A DNA stretch of 64,000 nt from a virus: positions 36,327-100,326 of IMG/VR virus record IMGVR_UViG_3300010151_000007. One strand, 5' to 3'. Shown piece by piece: positions 15,694 through 27,900 of the stretch. Numbering within the stretch: the stretch's first letter is position 1; the number at the start of each line of letters is the position of its first letter. The notes under the pieces are model-generated. The model searched no databases, had not been told where the DNA came from, and saw only the letters and a program-made list of their open reading frames with translations. A program made the translations under genes and the position numbers.

Positions 15694-17490
15694 ATGCCCA
15701 AAAAGAATTTACCAATTAAATATACAAGCCGCGACTTCGACTCTATTCGTCAAGAATTAGAAGAGTTTGCTAAAAGATATTACCCGGATACAATCAAGGA
15801 CTTTTCAGAATCATCTGTTAGTTCAATGATGGTTGATGCGGTTTCATATGTTGGTGATGTGCTTTCTTTTTACATCGACTATCAGGCTAACGAAGGCTTG
15901 ATTGATAGTGCAATAGAATATGACAACATTTTAAGACTTGCTAAACAGATGGGTTATAAGTTCAATGGCAGCACTTCCGCTACTGGTAAAGCTGCCTTTT
16001 TTGCCATTGTACAGGCAAATAGTCTAGGTTTAGGTCCGAAAACAGCAAATTTACCCATCCTAAAGCGAAATAGTGTCTTTGGAGCCGATAGTGGTGGCAC
16101 CTTTATTCTCACTCAAGATGTTAGATTTGACAACCCAAACAACGAAGTTGTGGTTGCGAGGGTTGATACGACCACTGGTTTGCCAACTTCTTACGCGATC
16201 AGAGCCTATGGTGATGTCATTTCGGGTAAATTTGAACAAGAATCCATTATTCTCGGGGCTTTTGAGAGGTTCAGGAGGCTAGAATTGTCGGCAAATGACA
16301 TCGTAGAGGTCATAAGCGTCTTCGATTCTGACGGAAATGAATATTCAGAGGTAGAATATCTCTCACAAGACGTTATTTATCGAGGCGTAATCAACAAAGA
16401 CTCTTCTACAAGAGATGAAGTGCCGAAGATTTTCCAAACAGTCGCAGTTCCGAGAAGGTTTGTAACCGAAAGAGAAGAGAAAAAGACCTTTTTGCAGTTT
16501 GGCTATGGAGACGAAAGTCAAACAACTACTGGCGCATTGGTAGATCCTTCAACAGTTGTGATGCAAATGTACAGTAAAGACTATGTAACCGATACTTCTT
16601 TCGACCCATCTAAGCTTTTGAATACTGATAAGTTTGGTGTCGGCCCCGCCAACACAACTTTGACTGTTAGGTATCGAAGAAATACAAATACGAATGTGAA
16701 TGTTGCCGTCGGCTCGTTGAACAAGGTGGTCAGAGCAAATCTAACCTACAATGATCCTTCCGTTGTTTCTGCTGCAAACAGGGCTGACATTTTATCGTCT
16801 ATAGAGGTTTCAAACGAAGAAGCCATAGTAGGTTCAGTCAGCTTACCAACAATCGAGGAGATAAGAAGGTCTGCTTTGGACAACTTTGCATCCCAAAGCC
16901 GTGCAGTAACTCTGAAAGATTACCAAGCTATCGCCTACAATATGGACAGTCAGTTTGGTAAAGTGAAAAGAGTGAATGTAGTTAGGGATAATGATTCGTT
17001 GAAGAGAAATCTAAACATGTATGTTCTTTCAGAAAACTTTAATGGTCGACTAATTTCTCCAAACGTTAAATTGAAAAACAATCTTAAGCGATGGATTTCT
17101 CAATATAAGATGATCAATGACACTATTGATATTTTGGACGCCAAGATTGTTAATTTTGGGATAGAGTTTGAGATTATTGCACAAGATAGAACGAATCGAT
17201 TCGATGTTTTAGAAAAAGCCTTGTCCGTAGTGAGGGCAAAATACAACATTGCTTACATGATAGGCGAATCATTTTTCTTGACAGATGTGTATAGCGTGTT
17301 GAATAAAATAGATGGGGTCGCCGATGTGGCAAATGTTAAATTGGTTAACAAGAGGGGTGGCTCTTATTCTGAATCTTTCTACAACATCAAACGAAACATG
17401 TCTGGTGATGGAAGGTTTTTGAAAGTGCCGGAAAATGTTGCTTTGGAGATTAAATTTCCGTTCTCCGATATCAAAGGGAGTGTCCGATAA
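15694..17490 (+). CDS. 6: Baseplate wedge subunit gp6-like (baseplate J family)
   Basis: A 598-aa protein. The N-terminus is diagnostic for the gp6/J family in T4-type phages: KYTSRDFDSIRQELEEFAKR, then DFSESSVSSMMVDAVSYVGD and FYIDYQANEGLIDSA. The middle has the J-type phrase SRAVTLKDYQAIAYNM, and the end has the phrase VADVANVKLVNKRGG. In T4, gp6 dimers form the inner ring of the baseplate wedges. It has its own candidate late promoter and runs into the next gene with one base of overlap. Confidence 0.88.
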   Translation: MPKKNLPIKYTSRDFDSIRQELEEFAKRYYPDTIKDFSESSVSSMMVDAVSYVGDVLSFYIDYQANEGLIDSAIEYDNILRLAKQMGYKFNGSTSATGKAAFFAIVQANSLGLGPKTANLPILKRNSVFGADSGGTFILTQDVRFDNPNNEVVVARVDTTTGLPTSYAIRAYGDVISGKFEQESIILGAFERFRRLELSANDIVEVISVFDSDGNEYSEVEYLSQDVIYRGVINKDSSTRDEVPKIFQTVAVPRRFVTEREEKKTFLQFGYGDESQTTTGALVDPSTVVMQMYSKDYVTDTSFDPSKLLNTDKFGVGPANTTLTVRYRRNTNTNVNVAVGSLNKVVRANLTYNDPSVVSAANRADILSSIEVSNEEAIVGSVSLPTIEEIRRSALDNFASQSRAVTLKDYQAIAYNMDSQFGKVKRVNVVRDNDSLKRNLNMYVLSENFNGRLISPNVKLKNNLKRWISQYKMINDTIDILDAKIVNFGIEFEIIAQDRTNRFDVLEKALSVVRAKYNIAYMIGESFFLTDVYSVLNKIDGVADVANVKLVNKRGGSYSESFYNIKRNMSGDGRFLKVPENVALEIKFPFSDIKGSVR

Positions 17491-18962
17491 TGTCTATTAA
17501 GAGATATTTTGCTAATGCCGATAATACAATCACCAATGCATTCATGGATGATTTAAGAACACGAGGCACTGGTGCAAACATGGGCCAAGCAGATATATTG
17601 GAAGTGTTTTCCGTTTATGCGCAGGCTTCCACCTCTTCCGTTGAAAAATCAAGAGCCCTGATTAAGTTTCCGGTCTCAACTTTTTCTACTGACCGAACCG
17701 CTGGCACAATCCCTGCATCTGGTAGCGTTAGTTGGTATTTAAAACTTTACAACGCAGAACATGGAAGAACTCTTCCAACCAACGTGGCTTACCTCGTTTC
17801 GTCTATTTCGAGAGACTGGACCGAAGGTACTGGTCTGGACATGGAAGGATACAGTGATTTAGGAAAATCTAATTGGGATAGTGCTTCCGCCGCTGTCTCT
17901 TGGACCACTGCTGGCGGGGACTTTTCCACTTCGGGGACATATACTTTTTCTGCGAGTGCTGGTGATGAGAACATAAATATCGATGTCACTAGCTTGGTAG
18001 AAGCGTGGATGGGTGGCGTCCGCGATAATCACGGTTTTATCGTGAAATTGATTGACACTTTTGAAAACGGAACTCGCTCCTATTACACAAAGAAATTCTT
18101 CGGGAGAGGGACCGAATTCTTTTTCAAGCGCCCAGTTTTGGAGGCTCGTTGGGACTCCTCTGAAAAGGATCAGAGAAACAACTTCTTTTACAGTAGCTCT
18201 CTCGCATCTGCCGCAGAAAACCTAAATACAATATATCTTTACAATTATGTAAGGGGTCGCCTTAGGGATATTCCCGCTATTGGTACCGGTGCTATATACG
18301 TGTCTCTTTATTCGGGCTCGACAGGTCCGACGGGCAGTGCTCTCGCACTCACCGCTGACGGCGCTCACGTAGCCTCTACGACCCCCCGCCGGGCAACAGG
18401 GTCTCATGTGTCGACTGGTATCTACAAGGCCACCATGGCCCTCACAGCGGCTTCTACGCCGTTGACAAAATTGTTTGATGTGTGGCAGAATAAAGCCGGA
18501 ACAGATGATTACAAAACAGGATCTATAGAACCAAAAACATTGGCTTCGTTAGACAGCTACCCAGACGACGAATATGTGTCTGCAATTTCTAACATGAAGA
18601 GTTCTTATCGCTATAATGAGATTCCAGTCTTCCGCGTTCACATACGCAAAAAAGATTGGAGCCCCACTATTTATACAGTAGCCAGTAAACAGGTTATAAA
18701 TTCTGAAACAATAGAAAGTGCTTCATATTCTATACACAGGGTTGTTGATGATTTGGAAGTCGTGCCGTATGGGACAGGGAGTGATATGGAAACTAGAATG
18801 TCTTTCGACGTAAGTGGAAATTATTTCTCTCTTGACATGGAAATGTTGGAGCCCGGTTATATGTATGGTATGACCTTCTCGTACTACAATGATGCTTTGG
18901 CTTCCTGGCTAGAACAGCCCGAAACATTCAAATTTAGAATAGACAAAAAACAGAGTAAGTAA
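17490..18962 (+). CDS. Virion protein with DNRLRE (CBM96)-like domain
   Basis: A 490-aa protein. Residues about 1-225 follow the DNRLRE-domain pattern: an N-terminal A-D-x-T-I-x-N, a strand SRALIKFPVSTF, the KLYNAEHGRTLPTN and VSSISRDWTEGTG segments, then NIDVTSLVEAWMGG and NHGFIVKL. Such jelly-roll domains are found in surface carbohydrate-binding and adhesin proteins. The remainder is Ser/Thr/Gly-rich with strands. Bases 18270-18480 inside it are clearly richer in G+C than the surroundings. A baseplate-mounted binding protein is a fair inference; the ligand is unknown. Confidence 0.6.
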   Translation: MSIKRYFANADNTITNAFMDDLRTRGTGANMGQADILEVFSVYAQASTSSVEKSRALIKFPVSTFSTDRTAGTIPASGSVSWYLKLYNAEHGRTLPTNVAYLVSSISRDWTEGTGLDMEGYSDLGKSNWDSASAAVSWTTAGGDFSTSGTYTFSASAGDENINIDVTSLVEAWMGGVRDNHGFIVKLIDTFENGTRSYYTKKFFGRGTEFFFKRPVLEARWDSSEKDQRNNFFYSSSLASAAENLNTIYLYNYVRGRLRDIPAIGTGAIYVSLYSGSTGPTGSALALTADGAHVASTTPRRATGSHVSTGIYKATMALTAASTPLTKLFDVWQNKAGTDDYKTGSIEPKTLASLDSYPDDEYVSAISNMKSSYRYNEIPVFRVHIRKKDWSPTIYTVASKQVINSETIESASYSIHRVVDDLEVVPYGTGSDMETRMSFDVSGNYFSLDMEMLEPGYMYGMTFSYYNDALASWLEQPETFKFRIDKKQSK

Positions 18963-21900
18963 TGGGAATTAAAGACTTATTTGATTCTGAAAACACTAAG
19001 ATCTTAACTTCTACTACGTTAGAAGAAGAACACGAAGCAATAGAATCAATTGAAAATATCAAGCAAAAGCGCCTCTCAAAAGAAAGATTCATACCACAGG
19101 TAGATTTTTCTAAGCCAGAGAACTTTGCTCATTACGGATCTGCCGAAAGGTATTATGAGAATTCCATGAAGAGGGTTCTTAACCAATATCCATATGACGG
19201 TTCAGAGGCAGAAATCCAAGGATTCTTAAATAATTCAACCTATGTTGACTTGTATGTTCTCGATAAGAAATATCCAAGAACAAATGGTTATATTAAATTC
19301 TCTGCTACAGGTTGGGGGACTTTAACTGGTTCAGTCATCAAAGATGGCTGGGGTGCCCCCAGTACAACTGGTTCTATCGGGCATGAATACATTGATATTC
19401 GTGGCGGCCCACATACTGCATCCGGTGGCATGATTGGAAAAGATTTGGCCGACGTATTCGCTAAATCAAACATCTATGACACAGATATCTATGACACAGA
19501 AGGCGTTCTTTCCTTAGAACGTGATGGTTCACGCGAATCTAATCTACAATTCAATATTAGTTCTAGTGGTGGTACGTTTGAGTTCTGGTTCAAAAAAGCT
19601 CACTGGAATGCAGGATTAACTTCCAAAGAAGTTGTTTTCGACCTTTGGAATCAAGAACCCATTGGCTCCAGTCAATATGGTCGTGTTTTGTTGTTCCTAT
19701 CGGGTGCCAGTAGCACCACTTCAACAATGCGCTACCAAATCAATTCAGGTTCAACTCTTAGTTCCCTCTTGGCCAGTAGTGGAAGTGTACCTCTCTTGGG
19801 TGGGAAAACGGTTGACGATGATTGGCACCACTTTGCTGTAGTATTCAAACAAAATGGAAGCAATCTAGACTTCCGGGATTATTTAGATGGGACGCCAGAG
19901 GGTGTTACTGATGCATCGATAGTGTTTAATGACATGTCTGGCTCGTGGAAATTACGTCTTGGGGCTTTGCAGACAGCGCCGGAAGGTATAACACCCGACA
20001 AAGGTGAAGCAGACGGAATGTCTGGGTATGGTAAACTTTCTGCCTCATTAGACGAATTTAGATATTGGAAAACTGTTCGAACTGAAAAAGAGATTAATGA
20101 GAACCTTTGGAAACAAGTCCGGGGTGGTACTAACACTGATATTTCGAATACGAATTTGGGCGTATATCTAAAATTTAACGAAGGCATTACAAATATAGGT
20201 TCAATTGATTCGACTGTTTTGGATTATTCTGGTCGCATTTCAAACGGCGTATGGACAGGCTACCCCGGCTCATCAGCAAGAAACACAGGTTCAGCTATGG
20301 TGGAGGCTTCTGTAGCCGCTTCGGAATACTTAGATCCTATTATTTACGAACAGCACCCTGAATACTCTGCCACTGTTACGGCTTTGAAAGACTCTGGAAG
20401 CGTGCATGACAGTCAAAATTCTTCACGTTTCATTGATTTGCTGCCAGCTTGGGTGATCGATCAGGATCTCGACGAGGGTTCGGAACACCTTCACAATTTA
20501 ACACAAATAATGTCATCATATTTTGACACCCTGCATTTGCAAATTGAGTCTCTTTCGAAGATTAAAAATGCTTCTTACATAACTTCAAGTATCAAACCCC
20601 TTCCTTTCGCAGACAGATTACTTGAATCTCAAGGTATGGTGGCACCCGAAATATTTATTGATTCGACCATAACTGAACACTACATGAATCATGATGGTGA
20701 ACGTGAATTTGAACTTGATCTAACGGATATCAAAAACCATATTTACAAGAACATTTACAACAACTTAATCCATCTTTATAAGTCGAAAGGCACCGAAAAG
20801 GCGTATCGTAACCTTTTGAGGTGCTATGGGATCGGTGATGAAATTGTAAAATTCAATACCTATGCGAATAATCAAACATTCAAAATAGAAGATACCCATT
20901 ATCTTTCGAGTTGTCGAAAGAAATATATCGACTTTAGTTCGCCGAACAAGTATGGCGCTGTTGTGATTAATGCGACAGCTAGTTCAATTGGTGGTCACCT
21001 CTCTGTCCCGACTCACTATAATGTTGATATGGCGGTTACGGATGAGGTGGAAGTAATCTTCCCGAACAACCCAGATACCTTTGAAAACAATAGGGTGTTC
21101 AAGACTTTCACAACTGCCTCGATCTTTGGTTACCATATCGTATCTGGTGGGCCAGCAGCCTCTATAATGGAATGGACCGCTTCTGCAAAAGACAGTAACT
21201 ATGAACTATACGCGGTTCGCCCCTTGCCCAATTCCAGTGATGCTTATTTCTGGTTGACAGATAGAAACAGAACTTTCAACTTAACAAGTAGTTTGTATAC
21301 TGACGTATATTCCGGTGAAAAATGGAACTTCGCAATCAGACAGCACAAAGAGCAGCACCCAATTGGCACACAGATTTCTGGTGCCGTTCTAGGTCATATC
21401 TGGGAGTTTTTGGGGTTCAATGTAGATGGTGGGATAGTAAAGAACCAATTCAACTTCTCTGCCTCTCTTAGCTCGGCTCACAAAGGGCTTGCCACTAAGG
21501 GTCGGAAATATTATGCAGGAGCCAATAGGACAAACTTTACAGGAACTTTACAAACACAGACAGACGTTAAGATTTCGTCAGTTCGCAGTTGGCACTCATA
21601 TCTTTCAAACGATGTTTTGATTGCGCATGCTAAGGATCCAAATAATTTCGGCACTGGAAGGCCGACCAGAAACACTCAATTTTTTAATAGTTCTATTACA
21701 TCTATACTGCCTGAATATGCAACTTTGAGATTTGCTTGGGAGATGAATGAGTTAACCACATCGGATAACAATGGTGAATTTAGAATAACTGATTTCTCTT
21801 CTGGTTCGGGTGATTTTATCGCCAGTTTGGATGCCGGGTATACCAATACGTTTGGACACCACGATGCTCACGGCTATCTGTTTCCAGCTTCGAGTACCAC

Positions 21901-24900
21901 TGTTGTTTCAAACGAATATATAAACGCAGCAAAGCAGAAACTTCCAGAAGTTATCGATAGTAGTGATATGGTAAATGTCCTAACACAAGACGACGAAATC
22001 TTCACAAGAGATCCTGCTGTTTCTCAACATGTTTTTGCGTTTGAGAAGAGTATGTATGGAGTCGTCTCACAGGAAATTCTAAACATATTTGCTGGCGTCA
22101 CTCACATGAATGATTTGATTGGCGAGGTGACCAACAAATACCGTTCAGGCTATAAAGACATGAGGTTGTTGAGGGAGCTTTTCTTTGAGAAGGTTCGTAA
22201 TACCCCTGATTTAGACAACTTTATGGATTACTATCGTTGGATCGATTCATCGATAATGAAGTTCTTGAAACAATTGACGCCGGGCTCCGCTATTCTATCG
22301 GACGATATCAGGAACATTGTTGAAAGCCACATCCTAGAAAGAAACAAATATGATCACAAATACCCATTTTTAGACTTCCGGGGAAATACACGCTGGGCAG
22401 AAACAACTATCGAAGGCTCTGTCAAGGGCCTTGGAGAATTAGAATACAATTGGAAGTATGGTCATGCTCCGGTTGACAATAACGATGCCGATAATGCATT
22501 GTGGTGGAAGACTAGAGCCAGAGCGAATGATACTGTCCTCACCTCTGGTGATACAACAAAAGACGTTCAGCGCCAAAGGCTGCGCGCTGCAATCAATAAT
22601 GATAGTTTTGCTTCCCCTGTTCGTTTAAGGGAGGTAACAAACTCGAAGTATCGTTCTGTAGTCAACTCCTTAAGAGACTTCAGAACTGTTATGAAGCCAG
22701 ACATTATTCGAACAAAAACTATTAAAGGCGGAATCAACTTCGAAAACAATAAGAAGTTTAGCGTCTTTAAGAACTTGATAATGAATTATCCAACAGGTCT
22801 AAGTGATTCGGGTTATGAACTTGACATTGTAAAAAAAGCGGATAAGAATATCAATGACATTGAAGATCCTTCTAAACTGGTTCGTAAGAATTGGGGCATT
22901 GAAAGCTACTTCGACAAGGTTACGACCTTTGCGTCCGGTGGCTCCCAATTCTTCTTCGACAACGCGGAAAAGGTTATCCCCGGCAACCTAATAAGCTCAT
23001 CTGTTGTTTCTGGTTACAACGCTAGTAACAATAATTCATATAACCGTTCGGCTTTGAATTCAACCGCATTAACGAATATCCACTTCGATGCTTATGGCAC
23101 AGAATTGGAGACTCCAATGCAGGGCCCATTCTCTGACGCTCACGTCGGTGGCTTACAACACCGTCATGTTAAAATGAACAGAGGTTCGGATACACTATAT
23201 ACCCGCCCAGAAGCCTGGAGGGTGCGTTCTTTTCCGACTGATTCGATGTTGCGATACAAAAATCCTTCCGTTAATCCCTTGAATGACGTTGAAAACCCTG
23301 CATACCCGATTGCAATCTACTATCGCGATGAAACTGCAAAAAGACCGGTAGTAATCAAGAACGTTAAATACACAACCGGCTCCGCTATCCTTGGAAACTA
23401 TCGCAGAGAAATGGAAATAGTTCCGATCACGGGTCGAAAGAGTCATAACAAGTCGTTCATTCAAAACGAAGGGTTCTCCGTGACTGGTGTATCTTCCTCT
23501 TTTGTAACCGATCTGGTAGATTACACAAAACCGTTAAGAACAACAAACTCCGGAACAACGTATCCTGGCAAGAATAATTCACATGCCCAGCATGTTATAG
23601 TCCAAAGATTTTCCGCTCCAGGCTCTCCAGAAACAATGGGAGATCATCAGGGCGGCAGCGGCTTAGATGTTGAGGCTGGCGAATATTCACCATATAATAG
23701 CTTAAATTACAGAAATTTATCTGTTCGGCAGCCGCTAAACAGAAGTCTTCTTGTACACCACACAAGGCAGTTTGGTTTCTATAGCGGTTCTGCGGTTACA
23801 TCAGCAAATTATGCTGGTACCGGCTCATACCACAAGCAGCATAGGAACAGAGGTTTGAGGATGGAATATTCTCAAGCAAGATCCCCTGTCGATGCGGCGG
23901 TTATCACAGCTTCGGTGTTTGACAATGCGTTCATCTCAAGCCTGATTCCAAGATCTGATTTACATTATGCTTGGGTAACAGCTTCCTATGAAAGCACAAA
24001 GCAAGTAGGGTTCGCTCCACCAACTGGGTTTGTTTCAACTTCTGCTGGCCGCGTGAATGCTATAGCCTTTAGTTCCGGTAGTGAAATAGGTGCTGGTAAG
24101 AACGCTAGTGGTCAATTGAAATATGGTTTCTATGGCCCACCCGCCCCAAACATTACTACTGATTTTGTATTTAATGATTATGTTGGCTTGAATACGAACA
24201 TTAGAGAACCAATCAATACTAGCTCATATGATTTTGTTGGGTTCACCGCTAGTGGTGGCGAGATTGATCCTTCCACTGGCAGATATAGATATCTCAACGA
24301 GGTTTACATTGATGGTGTCACTGGACAAGCCTCCAACCCTTATACTTTGAATGGCCTGCTTCACCATCGCAACGGACCTTATCAGCACGCCAATTTTAAG
24401 ACCATTGCTCACCAAACACACCCGATTGTTAGAAGGCAGAGGAAAGATAATGTGATAACCCACACTATCGAAGGTGGTGTAGAAAGAATCATTGCAGGTT
24501 CAACAACAAAAGATACAAACGGAAAAACAAAGGTATTTATCGAGCCAGCGATAAATAACAAATATAAGCCTATTAAGATCGATATGGTCGTTGTGACTGG
24601 CGAAGATCAAAATAACGACACGAAAACATCTAACATCGTCGCTTCAGTTTCGGTTGTTGGGAAAAACCTGTTCTTTGAAAACCCAGAACTTAACAACTTG
24701 ATTGGTTTGCGAGCAGATCAAGAGACGCCATACGACAAAATCAAGAAGATGTATCTAGATGGTGCCCTAAAGGATCCCAACAGCCCAATCGTAGATATCA
24801 AAAGACTGATCTATACAGAGACGGTTTATCCTGCTGGAAAGAATGCTCATCTAAAGAAGACTCGCGGTCGTACATCGTTTAATAACAACTTCTGGAGATC

Positions 24901-27900
24901 GACAAGAGAAGATAGGAATGTGACTGGTAGTTATTCAACAATTTCGGGACAATATTCCGCTAGTTTCTGGCCACTAGATGCAGCAACTTCATATACCCTC
25001 CTTGGTAACAATGCTTTTGCTTATACAAACTCTGCCGGTGCCTGGAGCCTTTACAATCCGGAATCCCAATATAACAGGATGGGGGAGTTGATGGGTCAAT
25101 GGTATTACGATCTTAGGTATTTGGTAAACAACATAGGGACACCTGATTTCTCAAGAATGAAGGCGCTACCGATGTATTACAGGCCCCATAAGATTTATTT
25201 CAAAAATACGCTGGCGGCTCCGTATAATAAAAGGTATGACGAAATGTCAACTACCGGAGCATTTCAAGATCTTGGTGGTGCCCTTGGTGGTGGTCAAGCA
25301 GTTTGGGAAACTGGGCGATTGGCCGGAAAATTTGTTAATGGAGAGTTTGTTTACACCGAAAGGTACCCTTTTCACGACACATATGACGACTATTCGCTAG
25401 ATATTAAGAACAAAGCAAAGGGTTACTCGGTCCTCCCAGAATTCAGAATTAGTGAGCATATCAATATGTTCTATAAAGATGGTGGGGAGAGCACGCTGCA
25501 AGAGAATTCGAAAGAATATTCAATTTACGGAATCCCAACTGCCAGTTCCAATCCACAGAATTCATCTGAAAACGATTTCTTTGAAATCTACTCAAATTCA
25601 GATTTCATGAAATACTTTGAATTAGTCAAAAACGACAACAAGGGTTTGTTGCAGCCTGCAACAATTTCCTTAAAATGTAAAGGTATAAAGAAATTCCTGC
25701 CATATGAAGGTTTTTACCCGGTTCTTCGTACTTTGGATTTAGCAACTCAATTCTCAAAATCTTATGAGCCTTATATCAAATCAAGAGGGGCTGACTCACA
25801 ATACGACAACGCCAGATTAAGAACGGTCTTTGCTCCAATGTTTGCTCCCGGAATTCTTTACAATACAATCAAGTCTGGCCTCGCTGTTGATTTCCCTGTC
25901 ATGACAGGCTCAATTAGAGCTTCGCACACACACAAGGTGGCCGTCGGCGCGGGAGATCTGGAAAGCATCCACACGACCATTGGTTCCAACTCAAGATACA
26001 AATCAGCACTTCCAGCCTCTTCCAACCATGTGGATGGGTGGGATTATCGTATTCCATTTGAAGCAATCATAAATCCTGAAAACTTCATTTCAAATAAATG
26101 GATTGCCGACTCTGAAAAGTTTAACTCAAATCAGGACATCACTGCTTCTCTAGGTCTCGGCGGTGATAGTCTTTACACAATGATGGCTAACAATTTCTTT
26201 GCGGAAACAATCGATTTCTTCTTAGAGGAGCAAACTGTAACGAAGATCGTTTCGAAACCTGAAAGCGAATTTAAGTCTGTAACCCCTGGCCAGCCATATG
26301 GCATGAGGGTCAAGGTTTGGAGGACTATGGATGGTCCGAAGCCTGTAACCGGAAGTTGGGGGCAATTCCCAATTCCACAGAATAGTGGCTCGGCAATAAA
26401 AGAATCCTTCGTGATGTATTCTCGCCCAAGTGCTTTTGGACCCCCTGTGTCTGCTACCGGCTCCAATAACGCCGGGGCACCCCGAAAATGGTCGAATTGG
26501 CCAAGTGGGACATTCGGGTGTGAAAATGGTGTTTACGCCTCTCATACCCCTCCATATTATGATGGCGAATCGTGGATTGATATTATCTATTATCCATGGA
26601 AAACTACCGCCGGTACAGATGCTAAATATAACTCGGACGTTAATAAGCCTTACAAGCCCTCGCTAGATGAAATTTTGAATTTCATCAACCCTACAGCTAG
26701 CATCGATACCACTGCCGGCTTCCCTGGTGGGACATATGTCCGCAAATGGAGATATGATAGGGAAGTAATCGACTCATCCACTCCTTTCTATAATGATATG
26801 GAAGCTTATCATGGCCCCATGGCCGGTGCTTTTGCCAACAGGTGGTCCATGCAAGCTGACGCATCGTTCGTTATCGATGAAAGAGAGAAAGATAAGTGGT
26901 CGATTAAGTCGCGCTTTGAAACCCCTATGCTTAATTTTGCTTATGTAACCTCTAGTGATGGAACTAAGACCACAAGGGAACAGGCGGGCGATGGTCGCGG
27001 CGCAGAAGCTTCATCCGGTATAGGAATGTGGCATCAGTTCGGGCGCATACCAAAAATTGATGAAGGTGTTTATCTTCAAATAACTGATATTCCCGAAAAC
27101 TGGATTACAAACCACCCATCTGCAACGATTCTGTTTGATCCGCAAGGGGATTACACCGGAATTAATATTCCATTCTTATCTTCCAGCACAGACAGTTTGA
27201 GATATAGGGTGCCAATTGGCGTTTCTGGTGATATGTCAAATTCGCCTCTTTCGCTTGTTGATATCTGTGGTTTCTCCACAACGGCTGAAAAGATTGGTAA
27301 GATCGCAGATTCCAAGACAGTGAGTGAGGCAGTTGTAGCAATTCCGTTTATCGAAATTGATGCAACCAGAAAGTTCTTCAATATCAATTTGGAGAAAAGT
27401 GGCGAGTCTGTTCAAGAACAGATAGAGAAAATGAAGAAGTTCGTTATTCCGCCGCGCCTAGACTTTGTTCACAATAAAGACCTTGAAGCAATTGCCATGT
27501 ATATCTTTGAATTCAACCATGTATTCGATAAAGACGACCTTTCTCACATGTGGCAAAATGTATTACCAGAAGCCGGAATGAAGATGGAAGAAGTAAGTTC
27601 TATTATTTCTCATGACTTGAGGAAGGGCGAGATATTAGAAAAAATGCCTGAAGAATTGAAGTGGATGGTGTTTAAGGTCAAGCAGCGAGCGAAGACTGAT
27701 TATTGGAAACAGACCAACAGATCAAATAGTGAAAATATTCCTTTTTATTCTTACAACTGGCCTTATGACTTTTTCTCTTTGATTGAGATGGTTCAGATAG
27801 ATTCGGAAGTGGAGATGAAGAAAAAGGAAGATATTAGCTCTGGCTTGGATTCCCTACCAACTCGAAACTTGAGAGAAGAACTTTTCAACGATGATTTGTT

